Origin: Trichoplax adhaerens
Taxonomy: Eukaryota; Placozoa; Uniplacotomia; Trichoplacea; Trichoplacidae
NCBI RefSeq assembly: GCF_000150275.1
Contig: NW_002060944.1
Span: 8,135,033-8,199,032 of the forward strand
DNA length: 64,000 bases
Direction of reading: 5' to 3'
Under the pieces are notes generated by a model. It saw only the letters and a list, made by a program, of their open reading frames with translations, was not told the DNA's origin and did not search any database. A program made the translations under genes and the position numbers. Positions 41,092 to 53,090 of this stretch are shown here, one piece after another (the first letter of the stretch is position 1; each line of letters starts with the position of its first letter).

Positions 41092-44000
41092 TTAGACAAT
41101 CAAGACCGATGCTTCTGCAAGCTGTAGTTCAAAGCGCTTTATTGCGGGGTATACTTCGACATTTAGAAATTCATCAACCTACAAGATAGAATATTACCAA
41201 ATTAATTACACTGTTATTCAAATGTTTTTATCGCCTGATAAAAGATATTCCTCAGTTTTAACCTGCTCAGGCGCTCTACCAATGAACAATTCTGGATTAA
41301 GTAAATCATTAAGTGTAGAGTGGATAGGTATAAAATAATCACTTGATTGAATTCTTTCTACCAAATCATTGCTACCCCCTTCCATTTTAACAACATGGCC
41401 AGCTTGGTGTGATAATACTCGTAATTTCTCGTGACATTCCTAACAATAATGTAGGTTATTGCAAATCCAGATAAATACTAATTTTTACAAAGTAGCAGCT
41501 AAATATACATGACATCATCAAGTAATTTGTTATATTTCTAACAACGCAACAAACCTGTCGATTAGCTCCAGCTTTGACCATCGCCATGATAATATTTTCC
41601 GTAGCCATAAAAGGCAATTCTTGTATAATCTGCTTATTGATAACCTGTAGTATTTTATATTTATTAGCAGTAAAAACTAAAAAATAATTAATTCGATTCT
41701 TAAGATGAAAATACCTTGGGATAAACTACTAAGCCTTCAAATACATTTTGCATCGTCCGTAGTACACCATCAGCTGTAAGAAATGCTTCAGTGAGAGTTA
41801 TACGTCTGTTAGCACTGTCATCGAGAGTTCTTTCGAGCCATTGTACAGCAGCAGTTTGTTGAGCATTTGATACTAAGGTCATTAAATGCCTAGCTAATGC
41901 ACACGCACGCTCACAACGCATCGGATTACGTTTATATGGCATAGCACTTGAACCTGATACCAAATGTTATAACGAAATACAAATAATGTTTAACAAGCAT
42001 TGAATTCTATTTAAAACGAAAAAATTAATAAACAACATTACCAATTTGACTTGTTTCAAATGGTTCTTCTAATTGCTTCATATTGGCCAGTAATCGAACA
42101 TCGGTCGCAATCTATGCCATCAAATTATAATTTATGCATTATTTATTTAATTTTGGAAATAAATTAATTATTAAATGATGAAGCTACTACGGTAAATGGA
42201 ATACCTTATGCATGGAAGCTCCTAAACCACTGACGGCATTTAAAATATCTAAGTCTACCTTCCGACTATAAGTCTGTCCAGTCACGATATAAGCCCTCCA
42301 AAGTGAGTAGAATAATTCAATAAAGTTAACATCTATATCAATTTTGAAAGAATCTGCTTTCGGATTACCCTATACTAGTTTCTTACAATAGCTTATTTAA
42401 TAATCCTTACTCACGATTGAAATCCTGCCATTTCAGTTACAAGTCTGTCTAATTTTTTAACCTACACATATCAAATTTATATAAAAATACTTCTGTAATA
42501 TAGACTATTTAAGTACTCGCAAATCTAAGAAATGGCAATTAGTCTTCATGTTGTCATAATTTACCTTTTCATGATCGTTGTTGAATAAAGCTAAGAAGCT
42601 AGCTTGAGTGCCAGTCGTACCTTTCACTCCACGAAATCTTAATTCATTTCTTGTTCGAGTTAAATTGCGTAAATCCATAAGGAGATCGAAAATCCATAAC
42701 GTTGCACGTTTTCCAAGTGTGGTCAGTTGAGCCGGTCTATTAAAGCAGAATAATTTATCACTTGTTAAGAACTGAGCTATTAGCTTTCAAAATATTTAGC
42801 AATCATTATTATTTTCAATCAACTCTCCATACAAGCAATATGTGTATGGCTAAATATGCACACAACATGTAGTAATAGAGGCATACGTAAAAATGCACAA
42901 TCTTTAATTGGTTACTTTATCGTATGTGATCATTACTCTTACTGTAAGTGGGTAAATCCAAGCACAGGTAAATCTTTATATTCTTTTGCAAACTTTGCTA
43001 GACGGTCGATACATCTTGCAAGCTGATATTACCGAAAAACGTTGAGATTAATATCTTTACTGCAACGACTGGAATTCAAACTTTTAAAATGAATTAGAGT
43101 ATGCAAAAATTTATGGTATCTACGTATTATTACCTTGGGTAGGATAATATCCAGCGCATTACGTACAATAATTAGGTCCTATCAGAATGAACAAAAAATT
43201 GATTATAGCAAACCATCAAAATGAAAATCTGAGTTATCCATACTTGTAGACTAGACATTAATAATTGTTCTATAAGCTTATAAATTGAAACTTAGACAAA
43301 CTATCATTGATTGCATACACGACATATAGATTTATACTGTATAATATATCCATTCTATGTGCATCAAAGTCTATCAAAATTATTTCAGAACTAGATACAA
43401 GTAATGATGTTTTAGTTATAAACGATTAATAATTAATTGGCTATAATCATTGGGTCGAATAGGGTAGATAGTACGATATTATATACTTTACTCCCTATAT
43501 AACTGAATCACGGAATCGTTTGTAAAAACTGCTGAGCATATCCAATAAAATATACAATAATACTACAGAAGTGGCAATACTAACAATTACTTCGCTGTGT
43601 GACAGTTACGGAAAAAAATTTTCAATGATTACTTTGAGATATTCAATTCGATGTATGTGCTTATAATAAGAATAGATTGCTTGGAATGTACATCGTTGTT
43701 AGAATTAAACTCCAAGCTATTTACATTCAGCTACAGTATTCGCGTTTAAAAAATAGGATCAGTTATACCTTCAATTCAATCGATTATAGAGACTTTGAAC
43801 AACATGTAATACAAGTGTATGTAAAATCTAGTGCACAAGACTGAAGCTTGGTCTAACTAGCTAGAAAATGCATCCATCCGCTAAAGCTGATGAGCTACTT
43901 CTGTTAACCTACCGCATTATCTGTCACATAACATGATGTTGCTCCAAGGTGAATGATACCAGCAGCTTTAGGGCAACATGCAGCAAATGTGTGAACATGA

Positions 44001-44975
44001 GCCATTACATCATGCCTATATTTATTCTCTTCCTTCTGAGCTAATTCAAAATCAATATGATTGATATTTTCTTCCATCTGCTGTAATTGTTCATCAGTGA
44101 TATCTAAACCCAATTGCTAAGATAAGAAATAATAACAAATACGCATCGATTACAATAATTTTATTTATCATCAATAAGAAAACTCATCCTGTAGATATCG
44201 TATGTTGGAGATAGAGCAACTTTAATTTCTACTTGAATAATGTTGTTAAATTAGATGAATCATTCTACGCAATACAGGAAATATACTCGTATGAATACTT
44301 TTCTCATTGAAATGATCATCGTATCGAGCTATAGCTGATGACGATGCTTTTATAGATTTATAGTCTATAATCTAGGTTAAGATGGTAACGTTTTGCTATC
44401 GATTAATAATAATAATTGTGTACAGCAAAGCTGTTTGTTCATCGGGAGAGTAGCGTAGTACTATTCGCTTGCTCATGTACATTGTACAGTACTGTAGAGT
44501 GGAAACTATATTATAAGATTATTATTTTGGTTGATATGCCGTCAATAGAATAGTAGAAGAGTGCATCCAATAGGAAGAATATGCCACCTATAGTCTAGTA
44601 ATCGATGGAATTCAATGTTGAACATCATGTACAACGATGGACTCTTTCTCCAAAAAACATTTCCAGCATCAAGACCTCGCAGATTTGCATGATAGCCTAT
44701 CGGTCTTCATTTCGGCATCGTTTACAGAGCTCTTGCTATCAAGAAATCAAGATAGACTGTACTGTATACTAGACCTCGACAATCATACTGTACACCATTT
44801 CCTACTACTGTATTGCTAATGGTAGTCTGAGTCCTACACGAACCTGTTGTGCACGAGCTAAAAACCACCACAACTTGCGCCATTGTGAAAATTTATTTTG
44901 ATCTGAAAAATTTTGCGACATTTCCTCGCTGCTGTAGCGAGTACTTAAAGGTGTTGCATATCTTGCGTGATCCAT
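41092..44975 (-). CDS. ADSL: Adenylosuccinate lyase (12 exons)
   Basis: Catalyses two fumarate-releasing steps of purine synthesis, SAICAR to AICAR and adenylosuccinate to AMP, as a cytosolic homotetramer. Exons, 5' to 3': 44844-44975, 43913-44116, 43134-43178, 42943-43022, 42565-42736, 42415-42461, 42205-42295, 42042-42111, 41715-41953, 41555-41644, 41263-41439, 41092-41178. They join to 477 residues (human 484). Landmarks: [23 protein letters not shown] and [31 protein letters not shown] with the active-site histidine; [25 protein letters not shown]; superfamily signature [16 protein letters not shown] with the catalytic serine loop; [24 protein letters not shown]. The ATG at 44975 (MDHARYATP) aligns with the family N-terminus; an upstream TTG in the same frame would add about 30 residues and is not preferred. 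All catalytic motifs look intact. Confidence 0.96.
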
Positions 44976-45899
44976 TTGCTCGATACCTTGCCACTGCTGC
45001 TCTTCTTTCGCCAACGCAATAAGCTGATGAGCTAGTTCTGCCTCTTCGGTAGTGTAGGAGTGCAAAGGTGTGAAATTGACAACACGAGTATCCAGTACTG
45101 GAGCACACTAGAAGATATCCTACTGCGAACAGTGCGGTGTTTGCAAATCAACTAGCTAAGCGTTGTAGCCATGATTGACTGCGGGACAGCGGGACTACGG
45201 GACGGGACTGCCTGATTAACGTCTATGATGGATTACGCTTCGGAGATGAGAGGCATAAGACAAGATGCTTTTACGTTTTGATGACTCAGTGTATCTCTAT
45301 AAACTACTGGTAGAAGAAGGCCTATCTTCTATGAGTACTTCATAGAGGTTAAAAAAAGAGAAATTTCGCATGCTCCAAGCTTTCTCTTTTCTAACTCAAT
45401 CCCAACGTTACTACAGTTACTGTAGTGGGCAGATGACTGCATGGCAAGACGCAACCCGCAAGTACAGTATAACAGTTGCAGAACAGCAGTACTCTGTAAT
45501 AAACCTTTTCGATTTTAACTTGATGTTCACAATGATATGGTGAAACATCTTCAAGCATACTGTATCATTGCCAAACATCAAGTTGAAATCGGCAAGGTCT
45601 ATAGTACATTCATGAACTACTAAAATACATCTAGTCGTAGTCCCTAGTTCAGTATACAGTAAGCATCCCAGCGCGGTTGACTAGGATTTGACTTGCTGTC
45701 GTTACTATAGCGCGTAATGACACAAATGATGCGTTTCACGGTAAACTTTAAGGCAAGTTCTTTACGCCCGGCACGGACGGATTACTGCATGCAATAAACT
45801 ACTTTTTGCGTATCCCTACATCACGGACTTTTAAATCAAGAGAATGGTAGTATTTGTTCTATCTATTTACTGTACTATGGTGGTCAATTCATGTTCCAT

Positions 45900-45952
45900 G
45901 GACCACTAGAAGAAGCATTCTTCTACAGTAGTCCATTTTCTTCCAGTGGTCC
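45900..45952. repeat. 53-bp inverted repeat
   Basis: Arms of 15 bp, ggaccactagaagaa at 45900-45914 and ttcttccagtggtcc at 45938-45952, pair with one mismatch around a 23-bp loop. It lies in the ADSL/zinc-protein divergent spacer with no associated gene. Confidence 0.7.
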
Positions 45953-46159
45953 GTCACTAGCCCCACTAGGCCGAGAAGTTGTTTACTGTACAGCAGCCAG
46001 CTGCCCACTACGTCACCATGTTTACCACGTGATTGATCCCATTAGCCAATACGAGCCATCTTTGACTGTTCCATTGTTCATTCTCAGGCTTCCCAAAATA
46101 GCTTCAAGCAGTTACGTCACGACGTGGAGCTACACAAAATCCATTTTGCTTTGCTTGTA

Positions 46160-46310
46160 CTGTAGTTCATGAGTGTACAGTACAATACCATACAGATTGT
46201 ATGATACTGTGTACTGTATAGTACAGTAGTGATACAGTAGTACAGTACTGTACTACTGTATGCCTACAGTATTGTACCACCGTTATTGTACTGTACACTG
46301 TAGGGCAGAT
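46160..46310. repeat. TACTGTA/TACAGTA-rich palindromic patch with a 30-bp perfect palindrome
   Basis: The patch is built almost wholly from gtac, cagta and tactg words. Within it 46232-46261 is a perfect 30-bp palindrome; the half-site is atacagtagtacagt. Flanking sequence continues the same words imperfectly (tactgtgtactgtatagtac and ttgtactgtacactg). It is non-coding. Confidence 0.85.
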
Positions 46311-46980
46311 TCTAAAAATGAACAAACATGGTTGACGTCCTTCAGGGTTAACAATCAGATAATTACCATGACAATCCCTGGGCGTAGGCATCTCCTCTCC
46401 CATTTAACTGGCATCCAAACCATTCGGCGTTTTAGTTTCTAATAATTAGTCTACCATTTGCTTGTTACCAATCAACTTGTCCAAAACGGCATGGCAACCC
46501 AATGTTCAGGTAAATCAATACGTACGTAATATACGAAGATGGATTACGGGCTGACGCCCAATATCCAAAATAGTCCAACGAAAACCAGCGTTTTCTTGTG
46601 CAATGGCATGTTCATTTTGGGCTGTAGTAAAAATATTCTCACAGGATGAAGTAGATTTTCAATGAAAACAAACTCTTTCCAGCCGATGTTACTTAATCTA
46701 TTCAACTAGTTATGAAATGGATCGAAATAATTGATCAAATTTGTGGGTAATGGCTTCTGTACTGGTATAGGTCCTAGACGTATGGACAATATACAAACAT
46801 ACCAGACCATCAACGGTCTTGACGACGCACTTACTGTTGTACCTGATGGACGTTCTACAGTACATCACGGCCATAATAGTTATTCCTCATGCTAACTAAT
46901 TACATAAAATCAATCGAGTAATACAAACACCGAAAGTAGTCATGGTAGAATAAATCATTTTGAAAAAACAAGACTTTCTA

Positions 46981-47095
46981 GACAGGACTACATTTTGCTA
47001 ATAATGAATATATGTACAAAGGACAAACCCTTCTTGACAGGACTACATTTTGGTAATAATTCATGTATGTATAAGGAATAAACCCTTCTTGACAA
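46981..47095. repeat. Two-copy 55-bp tandem repeat
   Basis: gacaggactacattttg followed by taataat, atgta, aaggaaaaccc-like words and cttcttgac begins at 46981 and again at 47036. A third partial start, gacaat, lies at 47091. It ends about 150 bp upstream of the zinc-unit gene start. Confidence 0.8.
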
Positions 47096-47246
47096 TCGTC
47101 AAATGGAATGTTGTATTGGCCAAAGCTGTTGTTAAGAGACTTGCATAAATTATAGTAACAAGCGATTAGACTCCATTTTAATAAGATGGACTGTTTGCCT
47201 AATAAGAAGCACCTATACGTATTATACTCAAATAGCATGTTTACTA

Positions 47247-50200
47247 ATGATAATGATTGTTCTCTTAAATCAAGATGACGACTCGGTTATTATTTCATCC
47301 GATTCGTGTGACCACGGTATTCAAGTTTTGCCATTATGGCAGAGAACTTTTCAATTACATGAGAGTAATCGTCGACAAAGAATTCAAGAAGATCTAGCCT
47401 TGTTACAAACATTTGAAGTCCAACGTCAAGAAAGGTTTGTATAGATACGATTCGATTCACGTATCCTCATCCAGCCATACATATTGACTTGCATACACCG
47501 TGTATACTATACTATACACCAGCCAGAAATGCTATGGCTCTTCACAGAATTAAATGTTTAGATAATTTATGTGTTAGCTTTCATTAGAAATATTGATTTC
47601 CTTTAATTATTGTTACAATTATAATGAAAGCATAGCGTATTAACGTTTCATTGCTTGTTTAAACTATAGAGAGAAGCAGTCTTACATTCTTCAGAATCAA
47701 ATTGATAAAGAATTAAGGTACGGCTATTGTCTCTAATCTTTCTCATCTTCTTTCCTTCATCTGAAAGCTCTGTAATGTGCAGTATACTAGTCCAAGACAT
47801 CAATTATACGATCTCTTTATAAAATGCTTTAGCAGTTCTTTCCTTATCATCCTAGAACCACGTATTTTCTAATCACCTAACTGTTACTTTATAATTTTTT
47901 TCGCCTTGGACTACCGATAAATTAAAAATATGTCAGATTTCAAAATGCAATTATCGACTCCTCCACACCTACTACACCTACAAAGACGTCAGCAATATCA
48001 GAAGTCCATACTGATATCCAACCTGATGTAAAACTAAGTTACATAGGTTAGTACAAATCAATTATTGACATGGCAGATTTCTCTCATGAAGTAAATCTGC
48101 AGGGCATAGAAACACTGGATCTATTTTATTAAATAAAAAGACTACATTGATTGTAAGTAATATTATCCCATGCTCTTTGCATCCTTTAGAAGAAGTTGAG
48201 TTAGAACCAAGCTATGAGAAGTGCAAGGCCAGCTTACCATATGGTGATAATAATCATGTCAATGAGAATAGTCCTCCTAGCTGTAAGTTGGTATATCACT
48301 CAAAATATTACTTTTGTTTTACTTGTAGACTATTCTTCTATTTCTTATCACCTTCACTTAATACTTTGCAAAGATAAAACTAAAATCTTAAATCAATGTT
48401 ACTTAGAATATATTTATTACTAAAAAACCATAAGGTCAACTAAATGTCAAAATTTATATTTAACTGATCAGATGAAAATGTCGAGAAACACGGTGCTGCT
48501 ATCGTCGTTACTAGTATTGTGGAGTATGTCAGAACAGAAGATGCTCATGTAAGTAAATATTACTTTTTCTAGATGCTTTTTGCATGCCTTATTGCTGACT
48601 TATCCAATGTCATAACGTCCCAGCTAGAGTTCATTTTAGTAATTAGGCGATATAAATCACAAAAACTTGCACATATGTTTTATCATTTAATTACAAAAAT
48701 ATCCTTTTATTGATATCGAAAATTTTGATTTCGCCCTAGTCCTTCGTCTTCTTAAATTTACTCCATTTCTTATAGAAAAAAGTAATTCTATTAAGCTTAT
48801 ATGGGATTACCGGGTGTACATTATTCAATAAACTAATTATATATTATTGCTTAGTTATCATCTTAATTGCTTAGCTTCATTATTGAGAGACGCAATGAAT
48901 AATTAGAAAGAATCGTAAACTTTCAAGATAGTCTACGTAAAAATTAAGGAAATGATTTGCATCCGATTAAAATACAATAACCTTTATGGTAAATTTTATT
49001 CAAGCGTAATGCATCTACATGGAATAAACGCTGTAACATATTATTCAACCGCAGGGAATATTACCAAGCAATTTGCCTATCTGTGATTTAAGTGATAAAG
49101 AAAGCGTCAGGTTTGAACTATAGCCAACTTTTAATCGCTAAGTTATCAAAATTAAGAAATGCTATCACAGATTCACTGTCTATTAAGTATGTACACATAC
49201 TTTCACAAGATCGTACAGTAAATTCGAATCCTTTTTTAAATTAATCTATTTTAGGTGTTCCTCATGTTGTAAAATGATTACAATTTTTAACGGTACAAGA
49301 TACACTGGATATGCTTGTAAAGATGATGACGGGAAAAAATATCATATGGAATGCTATTGGAAATTAATCTGTTAGTTTTAGATTATGTCTCTATCGTTAT
49401 ATTAAATATTTGTTGCTGCAATAATGTAATCATATAATCAATTTCTAATAACTCTACCTAAAAATTATCTCATTATTATTATGACTTATGATATTTAGCA
49501 CCAAAATGCAAGCATTGTCACCTGGAACTAGTTCGTCAGCATGATAAGGTAACCAATTACAACCCGCAATCAAGTTAAAATTAGTGTAGCGAAAAATAGT
49601 TAATGTAAGGGATTACATTACGATTACCCTCTACTGTAATAGAAATCATATTGGCAACATCAACAGTGATCATTATTTAGATACTGACCTAATACTAGCG
49701 ATTGTGATACAGATTTTATATTACATATTAGCGTAATATATATCTATATGTCTATCATATTACTTCTTGAAGTAACTTCTTCTTTTTTGTAATGACTCTT
49801 GTAAATTTCAGAAATTTAGTGGAATACTGGCAAAATTTAACAACGCCTGGTATCATGTAGAATGCTACGAAGATTACAGCGGTCCTAGGTAAACAACTAC
49901 CAGATATACGAGTAGAATAAATTTGCTTACGATTATTTCTATCTAAAAGTTCAGGCACCACTGTAGTTCAATTTATAAAACACCATAATAGACGCACATA
50001 CGAGTACTGCTCATGTATCATAAGATCATACATACTTGTAAATATTTATCAACATAGATGATATTGATTAGCTAAGACTATCGTAATCTCATCAAAATTG
50101 AGCTATTTCTTAATACATAACAATTGTAGTATGTTAATTGCAATTGAGAGTCGAATCGTGATTAATATTTTACGATTTTTGTTTGATTTAATGAGAAACG

Positions 50201-50518
50201 AAAATAACTTTTTAGTAACAAAGTTAAAATATCATATCTAACCTCTGAAGCTAATAGAAATGATTTTGTTTTATCTATAAAATTGATATCAGATGTCCAG
50301 TATGCTATGACGTTATTCAGGGTTCTCTAAACCAAGCTGAGGGAATACGATGCATCAAAGATAAAAATCAAGTAATGATTATTTTCATAGAAAGAATAAC
50401 CATTTAACGTAATCGTAGATAAAATTGTAATACTTATTATTGTATTTCATTACAGGTTTATCATTTTAATTGCTATACCAAAAAAGGGAAACGAAATTCT
50501 GTTCAATTACCCATTTGA
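47247..50518 (+). CDS. Unrecognised protein with three C-x2-C/H-x2-C zinc-binding units (12 exons)
   Basis: Exons: 47247-47434, 47670-47717, 47937-48046, 48190-48282, 48472-48548, 49055-49110, 49157-49186, 49255-49370, 49499-49548, 49812-49888, 50293-50371, 50456-50518. All joins are GT/AG and close in frame to 328 residues. Residues 10-20 (DDDSVIISSDS) resemble a SUMO-interaction motif. Residues 21-80 are charged and helical (RRQRIQEDLALLQTFE). Residues 80-170 form a Ser/Thr/Pro- and acid-rich linker. The C-terminal third holds C202-C205/H231-C234, C243-C246/H271-C274 and C283-C286/H311-C314, each C-x2-C-x24/25-H-x2-C followed by Tyr, with a repeat period near 40. This resembles half LIM fingers or PARP-type fingers (C-x2-C-x28/30-H-x2-C) but matches neither spacing exactly. 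Zinc binding and a nuclear or ubiquitin/SUMO role are inference. The ATG choice and the 46-bp intron at 49111-49156 are the weakest parts. Confidence 0.75.
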
Positions 50519-52625
50519 TCTCCTATAAAGCAAGATATGTACATAACATCATATTTAGATTTAGCGCATATAAATTGGAGATTGCGTTGATAAATTCAGA
50601 TTCATAACATCGAAAAAATTATGCCATACCTTTTCCGGTATATCTATTATTTTGTGTAGATATCTACCTTATTTGTAATTTGCTTGTTCAATATAATATT
50701 TACTCGATTTGTTTTACGGGTTTACAAGTAAATACGGTTTAAAGAAATTAATATTAAGAATATCTATTTCTTATTGTAAGGTTTCTATAGGACTTTTTAC
50801 TTTCGGTGCGCTTACGCCTGTGAATATATTTAAAATTCTGTATAGTGAACATTTTAAGATGGTTCTAATAATAGTTATTGATTTCGAATACAATTTTTAT
50901 GGCCGCTCATAAAGGCTTCAATCTCTTGAGTAGTTTTGTATGTATAGTTTGCAAACTCAATGAGGTTTTGTTATTAAAATAGTAACTACATCCTGCTATA
51001 AAAAGATTACACATTTTTCACAAAGAAGATTCAACATTTCGATTTATTATATAATTACGTTGCGATTATAGCTTGGTGCTAGTATTATCTATAGTCGCTA
51101 ATGCCTATGTTTTATTAAAATCATATACTTATCTATAAATATTCCTGACAATGCTGCTAACATATTAGCCCTAAGTTTTCGTTTCCAGAGCAGATATATC
51201 AATAAAACCACTTACGGCTAAGTAACAATGTTTATTATTCTTGAGTATAAGTATCACTTTGAGGACATGATTATCAACATAATAATAACATATAAAGAAA
51301 TCACACTGACGTAAGCAACCTACGATCCAGTCATCCAGTTTATAAGTACTTAAAAACTGAATAAGAAAGTTTAAATAATGGTTATTGGCTGCTAATTTAC
51401 CTCTAAGGTTTTGTGGTTAATAAATAATAGCGATTTTCTTCATTCTTGCATGATTAATATTATGCGCTAATATGATACAAGGTTAGCTTAAAATTATCGC
51501 CATGGAAGTACAATATAGCCCACAGACAATGGGATATTTAAAATATATTTTCAGGTTATACTTTAAACCCCAGATTTATTAAGAGATCATATCTAGTTGA
51601 TTGCTGCTACAATATCAATTTTATAAAGTATAGTCGATAAACTCTCTACAGAGTAGCTATGATATTAAATACATGACCTAACAAGCCCATTGATAATAAT
51701 TCAGTTGTATTATAATTAGCAGAATCATATAAAATTACCATCTCAGTAGAAATTATTACGCTAACAGGAACAGCTATAGTAAGCCAGTTGTAAGTATACT
51801 GCCTTTTTAGTAGCGATTAAAAATTAAAGTAGTTAAAGGGCTATTTCGAAACTGGAAACTTTAACTCAAATTATCAAGATGTCGACTGAACATAGGAGTG
51901 CAACATGCTGTACTGTACTCCCTATCTTAACTTATTAAAAAATTCATAAGGCAATCTGCGATGTCTGTAATCTAATATCTCCAACTATACAAATCCTCTT
52001 GTTATTTGCGGATATATACATTGCACAGTATACTATATATTGATGCTATTCTTGATGATACTGCCTTCAATATATATTCAACGTTTTTCAATATGCATCC
52101 ACTTTTAATAGATCGACTATACATCAGGCCTAATTTATCATATTATCATTATTTATCCGTAAAGTTCAGAGAAATATCAAACATATTAAAAAGATTTATA
52201 TCGCAAAAGTATATTCCATTGCCCTATTACAGTTATCAACTAATCTATTCGCAGTTTTTCAACATTGTATGCAATTAATATTAATCAGATCAAACAATAT
52301 TCTTACATGTTTCTGTGTTACTTATTACCATTTGTATCTTATAGATTAGACATACTGTATAATGATTTGACTTTTAAGATACGATACAAGGCACTCTAGT
52401 AAAGTTTTACACCAAAGTTCTACTGTATTTACCGTTAAGTCTTACATATTATGCTACGTCTATTTTACATTGGAGTAGGTATAGCCATATAGGCTATTTA
52501 CTCCAATACGAGCATACTGTAATTCACATATATAAGTATTACTACTTTACCTTCCATCTATAAGATATGACATAGTCTCATTGCTATGTCTTGCAAGTCT
52601 GTAATCCATTAAGTCAACAACTTAG
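50519..52625. other. Convergent gene-free spacer
   Basis: 2.1 kb of AT-rich sequence. Two longer frames (50709-50912 and 52006-52278) are rich in Ile, Tyr and Phe, as expected of translated AT-rich DNA, and have no domain signature. The right end holds small hairpins near the 3' end of the membrane-protein gene. Confidence 0.45.
52469..52507. repeat. 39-nt hairpin downstream of the two-membrane-segment gene
   Basis: attggagtaggtatagcc and ggctatttactccaat are imperfect reverse complements separated by a few bases. A second small stem, gacatag/ctatgtc, lies near 52570. Both fall 3' of the minus-strand gene ending at 52626, so they could lie in its 3' untranslated region; termination function is not shown. 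Confidence 0.5.
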
Positions 52626-53090
52626 TCAATTGTATAAATCATAAGAATCTGATACAATTTCTATCTGAACAGGATATGCCGTTATGACAGTATCCAACGG
52701 AACTAGATAATTTATTTGATGATTAATTTCGTAGTTGGACTTATACGAGCATAACTTCTTCTTTTTCGTCTTTAACTTCTTGCAACTGAATGTTGTTAGC
52801 GTAATTATACTAGCAATTGCTAGCATCCCACCTCCAGTTTGTAGAAAGGTAAGATGATACGCAAAATGTGGTGATTGGTTATATTTTACATTATAGAACG
52901 GTAAAATAATAAGCCCAGCAGTAAGAAACATAATACCAACAACGCCTATAACTACGGCGAAGCTGTTAAGAAAAAATCGACGATAGCTGTGGTGATTATT
53001 GCCTGTGATTATTTGATCTCCGACATTACCAAAAAGAACTTCCGGAATAAATTCAGATTCGCTTGTTAGATGGGCTTGCTCCCTTTCCAT
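52626..53090 (-). CDS. Small protein with two predicted membrane segments, single exon
   Basis: 154 residues from ATG at 53090 (MEREQAHLTSESEF) to TGA at 52626-52628. The open frame extends upstream to a TTG, but the ATG is preferred. Residues about 41-66 (FLNSFAVVIGVVGIMFLTAG...) and 80-102 (LTFLQTGGGMLAIASIITL...) are strongly hydrophobic. The second is followed at once by a basic run, KKLKTKKKK, suggesting that both termini are cytosolic with a short loop between. The tail contains several tyrosines (YPVQIEIVSDSYDLYN). There is no signal peptide. I do not recognise a family; small two-TM TMEM-type proteins are the nearest description. A lone intronless gene in an intron-rich neighbourhood is somewhat unusual but consistent with a real small gene. 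Confidence 0.6.
   Translation of the reverse strand: MEREQAHLTSESEFIPEVLFGNVGDQIITGNNHHSYRRFFLNSFAVVIGVVGIMFLTAGLIILPFYNVKYNQSPHFAYHLTFLQTGGGMLAIASIITLTTFSCKKLKTKKKKLCSYKSNYEINHQINYLVPLDTVITAYPVQIEIVSDSYDLYN

Larger units (their letters stand above)
44976..47246. other. Divergent intergenic region between ADSL and the zinc-unit gene
   Basis: 2.27 kb with the inverted repeat, palindromic patch and 55-bp repeat listed separately. A 93-codon plus-strand frame at 45891-46172 runs through the inverted repeat and looks non-coding. Promoters for both flanking genes should be here, but no clear core element was seen. Confidence 0.45.

Noticed and set aside
44976-45065. Upstream extension of ADSL to a non-ATG start
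   Set aside because: It begins with TTG, adds residues absent from the family, and the ATG at 44975 aligns with known ADSL N-termini.
45891-46172. 93-codon plus-strand frame
   Set aside because: It runs through an inverted repeat into a palindromic patch and shows no domain or splice context.
49111-49123. 13-bp intron between two zinc-gene exons
   Set aside because: Too short to be spliced; an acceptor at 49155-49156 keeps the frame with a 46-bp intron.
52006-52278. 90-codon plus-strand frame rich in Ile, Tyr and Phe
   Set aside because: Composition is what AT-rich non-coding DNA gives, the start is not ATG, and no motif is present.
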